From JAHQVI01 sp963749875 (GTDB lineage Bacteria > Pseudomonadota > Alphaproteobacteria > Rhizobiales > Rhodomicrobiaceae), in NCBI GenBank assembly GCA_963749875.1, contig CAVVOX010000008.1, positions 1-64,000 of the forward strand: 64,000 nt of DNA, in the 5' to 3' direction. Every line of letters starts with the position of its first letter. The first letter of the stretch is position 1. Both the position numbers and the translations under genes were made by a program. Shown here in pieces: positions 59,812 to 64,000 of this stretch. Under the pieces are notes generated by a model, which did no database searches, was not told the origin of the DNA, and saw only the letters and a list, made by a program, of their open reading frames with translations.

Positions 59812-61183
59812 GGCGGTGTCGCGTCGCGTGACAAATGCCGCCGCTTTTTCGGTTTCCTGGAGAAGCCGGCTTGCGGCGGCGTTTCTCGGTTGCCTGACGC
59901 TTTTGCCGTGGCCATGCGCCGCCGACGAATTGCCGGATACGCTCAAGGGCCATGGCGGCCCGATCAAGGCGATCTCCATCTTCCCCGACGGCAAGCAGGC
60001 GCTGACCGCCTCGTTCGATTATTCCATCATCCATTGGGATCTGTCCGGAGCCAAAGCGCGCATCCTGCACCGCCTCATCGGCCACAACGCGGCCGTCAAC
60101 GACGTGGCGCTCGTACCGGGCGGCAATCACGCCGTTTCGGTCAGCGATGACGGCTCGCTCGGCATTTGGGACTTGGGCGAAGGGCGGCTGATCACCCGGA
60201 TCAAGGGAGACGTCGTCAAGGTCCTGGACGTCGCCGTATCCCCCGATGGCACGATGGCGGCCGCGGCCCGCTGGGATCGGACCGCAAAGCTCTACGATCT
60301 TGGCAAGCAAACGGAAATCGCCACGCTGAGCAGCCATACGGGCAATGTGAACGCGGTCACATTTTCCGCCGACGGAAGCAAGCTCTACACCGCGTCCTAT
60401 GACGGCGAGATCACCGAGTGGGATGTTGCCAAAGCCGAGCTGATCCGTCCGGTCTACAGTCATGGCTGGGGCATCAACACCATTGCCTTGCTCGGTGACG
60501 ACCGGCTGCTCTTCGGGGCGCTCGACGGAACCTTCGGCATTGTCGGCATCGCCGAGGGCGACATGCTCAAGCGGCTGGCTCATAGCGAAGCGCCCATTCA
60601 AAGCGTTAAGGTCTCGCGTGACGGCACGCTGATGGCTTATGCCGATGCCGGGGGCACGATCGAGGTCTTCAAGACCGCCACGGCCGAGAAAGTCGCAGGG
60701 GGGCCCGTCGCCTACGGTCCGGTCTGGGATTTCGACTTCGTCCCTGGAACGAACCAGATCTACCATGTCGGGCTGGATGATTTCGCCATGCGCTGGCAGG
60801 TGGTCCCCCGCGAAATGGCTCCGATCCAGTCGACCTTTCCGAGACGGTTCCAGCTCGCCGAGAGCGACGATCCGGGCGAGTTGGAATTTCGCCGCAAATG
60901 CAGCGTCTGCCACACACTGACGCCGGACGACAAGAACCGGGCCGGACCGACGCTTTATCGCCTGTTCGGCCGAAAAGCCGGATCGGTTCCAGGGTATGAA
61001 TATTCACAGGCGCTGCGCGAGTCCGATATTATATGGACCGAGAAAACGGTCGGGCAGCTGTTCGATCACGGCCCCGATGTCCTCGTGCCGGGAACGAAAA
61101 TGCCGATCCAGCGCCTGAAAAGCGTGGAAGGGCGTGATGAGCTCATCCGTTTCTTGAAAAGCGCGACCGCATCGGTAGAGTGA
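59783..61183 (+). CDS. WD40 propeller-cytochrome c fusion of the fdh operon
   Basis: The ATG at 59783 (MTESFNRLNEAV) overlaps fdhC by 29 bases. The 466-residue product has a signal-type helix (RLAAAFLGCLTLLPWPCAAD) and then seven or so WD40-like repeats of about 40 residues, such as LKGHGGPIKAISIFPDGKQA, LIGHNAAVNDVALVPGGNHA and LSSHTGNVNAVTFSADGSKL. A C-terminal monohaem cytochrome c follows, with CSVCH and a likely axial Met in GTKMPIQRL. It should lie in the periplasm beside the formate dehydrogenase and could be an electron outlet or assembly factor. Both ideas are inference. Confidence 0.85.
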   Translation: MTESFNRLNEAVSRRVTNAAAFSVSWRSRLAAAFLGCLTLLPWPCAADELPDTLKGHGGPIKAISIFPDGKQALTASFDYSIIHWDLSGAKARILHRLIGHNAAVNDVALVPGGNHAVSVSDDGSLGIWDLGEGRLITRIKGDVVKVLDVAVSPDGTMAAAARWDRTAKLYDLGKQTEIATLSSHTGNVNAVTFSADGSKLYTASYDGEITEWDVAKAELIRPVYSHGWGINTIALLGDDRLLFGALDGTFGIVGIAEGDMLKRLAHSEAPIQSVKVSRDGTLMAYADAGGTIEVFKTATAEKVAGGPVAYGPVWDFDFVPGTNQIYHVGLDDFAMRWQVVPREMAPIQSTFPRRFQLAESDDPGELEFRRKCSVCHTLTPDDKNRAGPTLYRLFGRKAGSVPGYEYSQALRESDIIWTEKTVGQLFDHGPDVLVPGTKMPIQRLKSVEGRDELIRFLKSATASVE

Positions 61184-61255
61184 CGGGTAACGGCAAGTAA
61201 AATAACAAGAATGGCGACGCTCGCGGATGCCATCCGAACCATTGGGAGGTGTGAA

Positions 61256-61384
61256 ATGAAGTCTGTTCTGACAGGCATTGCCTTGATGATCGTCATAAGC
61301 GTGGCTGCCTGGGGCGTTGCGCAAACACAAAGGACATCCTCGGCCGACGCGTTCAGCGTTCCTGAGTCCGTGCGGCTGCATTAA
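61256..61384 (+). CDS. 42-residue exported microprotein
   Basis: GGGAGG stands six bases before the ATG at 61256. The 42-codon frame gives MKSVLTGIALMIVISVAAWG, a signal peptide or membrane anchor, then a short polar tail (AQTQRTSSADAFSVPESVRL) ending LH. It lies 72 bases after the WD40-cytochrome gene on the same strand. The size and position suggest a small accessory peptide of the formate dehydrogenase operon. No family is recognised. Confidence 0.6.
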   Translation: MKSVLTGIALMIVISVAAWGVAQTQRTSSADAFSVPESVRLH

Positions 61385-61519
61385 TGCGCCCGATGCAGCG
61401 CGTCCGGGGATCGTGGGACCGGCTTAAGGGACCGTGCATAACAATAACGTAGGGACCATGAGGATCGGCGTAAACCGGTCATGGTCCCGCACTCATAACA
61501 AAAACATCCGGAGCTGAAA

Positions 61520-61717
61520 ATGAGCGACGATTTCAATATGTCGATGCGTAAATTTCTCAAGCATGTCGGCGTGACATCGCAGCAGGAAATCGAGCGCATC
61601 ACGCGCGAAGCCCAATTGGGCGGTCAATCCTCCCTGAAGGTGAAGATGGTGCTGACCGCCGAGGGCACCGACCTGAATCATGTGGTCGAGGGAGAGATCA
61701 AGCTTCCGGGCGAGTAA
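61520..61717 (+). CDS. small DUF6494-type protein
   Basis: The 65-residue product (MSDDFNMSMRKFLKHVGVTS, then QQEIERITREAQLGGQSSLK) is soluble, helical in the first half and beta in the second (KVKMVLTAEGTDLNHVVEGE). I recall the family as DUF6494, which occurs with formate dehydrogenase genes in Hyphomicrobiales; the number is from memory. It is 135 bases after the 42-residue gene and 7 before the ligase-like gene. The function is unknown. Confidence 0.75.
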   Translation: MSDDFNMSMRKFLKHVGVTSQQEIERITREAQLGGQSSLKVKMVLTAEGTDLNHVVEGEIKLPGE

Positions 61718-61724
61718 GGCCAGC

Positions 61725-62477
61725 ATGCGCGACCCGCTCCCGACATTCCCGCCCCTGCTCACCGGGCACAAGCTTGCGCTGGAAATCGTGCCCGCCGACT
61801 GGGCAAAAGCGCGCGCCGCAAAGGGAGCGCTTGGCGCGGGGGATCTGGCATGGTCGGTGGACGTGGATAATCTCCGGCTTGCGCTGGTTCTGGAACCGGA
61901 CGTGCCGCGTGAGCGATGCCCGGAGATTGTCTTTGCCGCAATGGTGGCGGTCGGCGATGCGATCGGCGCGCTGAGCCCGCCCGAAGTCGCCGTGATGTAT
62001 CAATGGCCCTCCGTCATTTTGGCTAATGAGGCGAAGGTCGGCTATGTCGATCTGGTGGTCTCGGAGACCGGGCAAGCGGACGTGCCGGACTGGATGGTGC
62101 TGTCGCTGCACCTCTATCTTCGCCCCACGCGCGGCGGAAGGGAGCCGGGAAACGATCTGAGCAGGACCACCCTCTGGGATGAAGGCTGCGGACAGCTGAG
62201 CTGCGCCAGGCTCCTGGAATCGGTCTCACGGCATCTGGTGAACCTGATCCATCGCTGGTCGGAAGACGGTCTCAAGCCCATTCATGACCAATGGTGGGAA
62301 CGTCTTTTTCCCAAAGCACAGCTCGCCGACGGTGCGCTGGCGGGAGACGACGACGGCTCGCTTCTCGGTCTCGATGAATCCGGCAATGCGCTGATCAAAT
62401 CGGCTGCGGGAACGCGCGCCGTCGCCACCATGGACGCCTTGGAACGGCTGCGGACGCAGCGCGGTACCGGGTTATGA
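61725..62477 (+). CDS. biotin/lipoate protein ligase-like family protein
   Basis: The ATG at 61725 (MRDPLPTFPPLLTGHKLALE) gives 250 residues. The core has GALGAGDLAWSVDVDNLRLA, VLEPDVPRERCPEIVFAAMV, YQWPSVILANEAKVGYVDLV and PDWMVLSLHLYLRP, related to the biotin/lipoate ligase fold (WPNDI-type WPSVILANEAKVG). A C-terminal extension of about 70 residues has GSLLGLDESGNALIK. The usual GRGR nucleotide-binding loop is absent, so it may not adenylate; a role in formate dehydrogenase assembly is inferred from position. It overlaps the next gene by four bases. Confidence 0.75.
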   Translation: MRDPLPTFPPLLTGHKLALEIVPADWAKARAAKGALGAGDLAWSVDVDNLRLALVLEPDVPRERCPEIVFAAMVAVGDAIGALSPPEVAVMYQWPSVILANEAKVGYVDLVVSETGQADVPDWMVLSLHLYLRPTRGGREPGNDLSRTTLWDEGCGQLSCARLLESVSRHLVNLIHRWSEDGLKPIHDQWWERLFPKAQLADGALAGDDDGSLLGLDESGNALIKSAAGTRAVATMDALERLRTQRGTGL

Positions 62478-62953
62478 AGTTCTTGAAAACCATCCGGTTC
62501 GATCCTTCCGACACCCATGTCTTCGAGAATGCCGCCGGCACGGACGAATGGGCGATCCCCGGCGGCTTTGCGTTCGCCGGCCTCGCCGAGGATGCGATCA
62601 CGGGCAAGCGCAAGCAGGCATTCAGCAACGGGTTCCTGTCACTGGAATCATTTGGGTGCTCGACATTCGTCTCCGTCGCCGATGTCTCCGCCGAACAGGT
62701 CGAGGCGCTGACCAGCGGGCTCGCGCAATATTTCATCGATCATTGCGGCGCGCCCTCGCTCGCGGAAGCGACAAGGGCAGCAAGGTCCGAGGCCGATTTC
62801 GTCCTGGAACTATGCCGAGACGCGCCGGTCAATTCGGTGTTCACCCTGCGGCGCTTTTTCGATGAGGCCGGCGAGGTCCGCGAAGAGTTCCGCATCGTCG
62901 ATCCGCCGGGCGAAACGCTGCATACGCGCGTCTGGGACGTGGTTGAGGATTAG
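62474..62953 (+). CDS. DUF6505-type protein of the fdh cluster
   Basis: The 159-residue soluble product starts MKFLKTIRFDPSDTHVFENA, has EWAIPGGFAFAGLAEDAITG, KQAFSNGFLSLESFGCSTFV, and a second half with RRFFDEAGEVREEFRIVDPP. I recall it as DUF6505 (number from memory), a family that travels with the ligase-like and DUF6352-type genes in alphaproteobacterial formate dehydrogenase loci. Start and stop overlap or adjoin the neighbours (four bases, two bases). The function is unknown. Confidence 0.72.
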   Translation: MKFLKTIRFDPSDTHVFENAAGTDEWAIPGGFAFAGLAEDAITGKRKQAFSNGFLSLESFGCSTFVSVADVSAEQVEALTSGLAQYFIDHCGAPSLAEATRAARSEADFVLELCRDAPVNSVFTLRRFFDEAGEVREEFRIVDPPGETLHTRVWDVVED

Positions 62954-62955
62954 CG

Positions 62956-63963
62956 ATGGACTTCTGGAAATCGGCCGGTCTTCATCTCGTTACTCGCAAT
63001 GAAAACGGCTGGCTGCGCGTGACGCCGGACTATCTGCGCGCCTATTACACGCGGCCGGAAATCCACCCTGTCGCGGAGTCCTGTCCAGCGGAGCACGCCC
63101 TGTTCGAAAAGCTCATGACCGACCCGTTCGCGGCGGTGGCGCCGGGTGAGCTGGAGGCCATCCAGGACGAGGATGCGGCCGATAATTATCGGATCATCCT
63201 GCAGTTTCGCGACCATCTGGCGGCGCGCGGCACGATCGAGGAGGCCTATGCCTCCCTTTTCCAGGGCGAGCCGATTTTCATCCCGCCGATGTTCATCGAT
63301 CAGATGGTTCACCTGATCCTGCGCAGCATCTTAAGGGACGTGACCGATCCGATGCAGCTGCGCGCCGCCGAGCTGTTCTTTCGCGAGCAGGCGGTGACGG
63401 TCGGCGAGGATCAGCTGATGCTGGCGGACCAGGAAATTGTCGCCATGCGCTCGGAGGACGGCGGATTCGGCGCGCTTGGCCAACTACTGGCCGAGGCGAA
63501 CGCCCCGATACGCGACGTCACACTGGATGTGCTGACCGAGGAGAACCAGGGGCTCTATTGGGAGCGTTCGGACCGTTTCGATATGGCCGTCGATTTCCGC
63601 TTCACCCAGCCGGTGCCGGATGCGCTCGGCCGTGTGATCGAAGCCTGGATTGCGCATTTCCTTCATGTCGAGACCCGCGTCCAGGCCATGCAATCGATCC
63701 GCGACGAACAGTGGTCCTGGCACATTGGCTGCGATGCCGAATCGAGCCGCATTCTGAACGCGCTCTACGATGGCGAGGACGTTTCGGAAGACGATCTCTA
63801 CAAGATCATCGGGCTCTATCGCCTGGAGTTTCTGGACCCGCAGGACGCTATGGACTCGCTCCGCGGTAAGCCGATATATTTGGGCTTGGCGATGAATGAC
63901 GAGAGAAGACTCATATTCAAGCCTCAGAACCTGCTGACAAATCTGCCCGTTCGGCGGGATTGA
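62956..63963 (+). CDS. DUF6352-type protein of the fdh cluster
   Basis: The 335-residue soluble, acidic product starts MDFWKSAGLHLVTRNENGWL, then RVTPDYLRAYYTRPEIHPVA and EHALFEKLMTDPFAAV. Later parts are DQMVHLILRSILRDVTDPMQ, LRAAELFFREQAVTVGEDQL and WSWHIGCDAESSRILNALYD. I recall it as DUF6352 (from memory), found with the preceding two families. It starts two bases after the previous stop. Conserved HPVAESC and WHIGCDAES with single cysteines might matter for metal or cofactor handling. The function is unknown. Confidence 0.72.
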   Translation: MDFWKSAGLHLVTRNENGWLRVTPDYLRAYYTRPEIHPVAESCPAEHALFEKLMTDPFAAVAPGELEAIQDEDAADNYRIILQFRDHLAARGTIEEAYASLFQGEPIFIPPMFIDQMVHLILRSILRDVTDPMQLRAAELFFREQAVTVGEDQLMLADQEIVAMRSEDGGFGALGQLLAEANAPIRDVTLDVLTEENQGLYWERSDRFDMAVDFRFTQPVPDALGRVIEAWIAHFLHVETRVQAMQSIRDEQWSWHIGCDAESSRILNALYDGEDVSEDDLYKIIGLYRLEFLDPQDAMDSLRGKPIYLGLAMNDERRLIFKPQNLLTNLPVRRD

Positions 63964-63988
63964 GAACGACACCGGGAGGAAAACAACG

Positions 63989-64000
63989 ATGGCAGCGGCA
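63989..64000 (+). CDS. start of a further gene, cut by the window end
   Basis: GGGAGGAAAACAACG precedes an ATG at 63989, followed by GCAGCGGCA (Met-Ala-Ala-Ala). It begins 25 bases after the DUF6352-type gene in the same direction, so it most likely continues the operon. Nothing can be said about the product. Confidence 0.5.

Overview
The window looks like chromosome from a GC-rich alphaproteobacterium of the Hyphomicrobiales type. The evidence is the codon bias, the short-palindrome intergenic repeats, the Tat-dependent formate dehydrogenase cluster with its small associated proteins, and the TctABC, oxalate and C1 genes. No ribosomal RNA or phylogenetic marker is complete, so the genus is left open; a C1- or oxalate-using lifestyle is inferred.

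Layout. 1-2.9 kb: a fragmented tex gene, a DUF547 gene and a complete tRNA-Arg(CCG). 2.9-5.3 kb: a lower-GC patch of unrecognised genes abutting the tRNA. 5.3-18.5 kb, all on the minus strand: a one-carbon block. It has formate-THF ligase (fhs), folD, a small protein, a nitroreductase-like flavoprotein, a GcvT-like THF-dependent methyl/aminomethyltransferase, a Crp/Fnr regulator, a Tat-exported NMT1/TauA-like binding protein, two permeases, two ATPases, a TSUP exporter and a 31-residue membrane peptide. A dyad GTCAA-N4-TTGAC lies before the binding-protein gene and before the demethylase-like genes. 19-22.7 kb: an insertion-sequence graveyard with an IS110 element nested in an IS481 transposase. 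22.9-35.5 kb: an oxalate-type regulon (gntR-oxc-frc-ADP-forming CoA ligase, tctCBA, a two-subunit SucCD/MtkAB-like ligase), with a shared TTGGTATACMA box before each unit.

35.7-53.6 kb: ChaN-like, TrmO-like, and a dense molybdenum/tungsten section (MOT1-type transporter, tupBCA, modA, a BtuCD-type ABC system, Mop, a HTH-PBP regulator, moeA-mobA-fdhD), interrupted by a multicopper oxidase and an alpha/beta hydrolase, followed by an Mrp ATPase. 53.7-64 kb: a membrane-bound formate dehydrogenase operon. It encodes a TorD-like chaperone, a Tat microprotein, alpha (Cys type), beta and cytochrome b subunits, a WD40-cytochrome c fusion, a 42-residue exported peptide and four proteins of little-known families.

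The parts connect biologically. Oxalate (through formyl-CoA) and C1-THF units (through Fhs) both yield formate, and the formate dehydrogenase would oxidise it. The metal transport and cofactor genes would supply that enzyme.

A caution for users: at least eight otherwise well-conserved genes (tex, DUF547, folD, tctC, tupA, modA, mrp, fdhA) carry one or more single-base shifts. The protein on both sides of each shift is intact. I read this mainly as consensus-sequence error rather than decay. Family names are from motif recognition by eye; no search was run.
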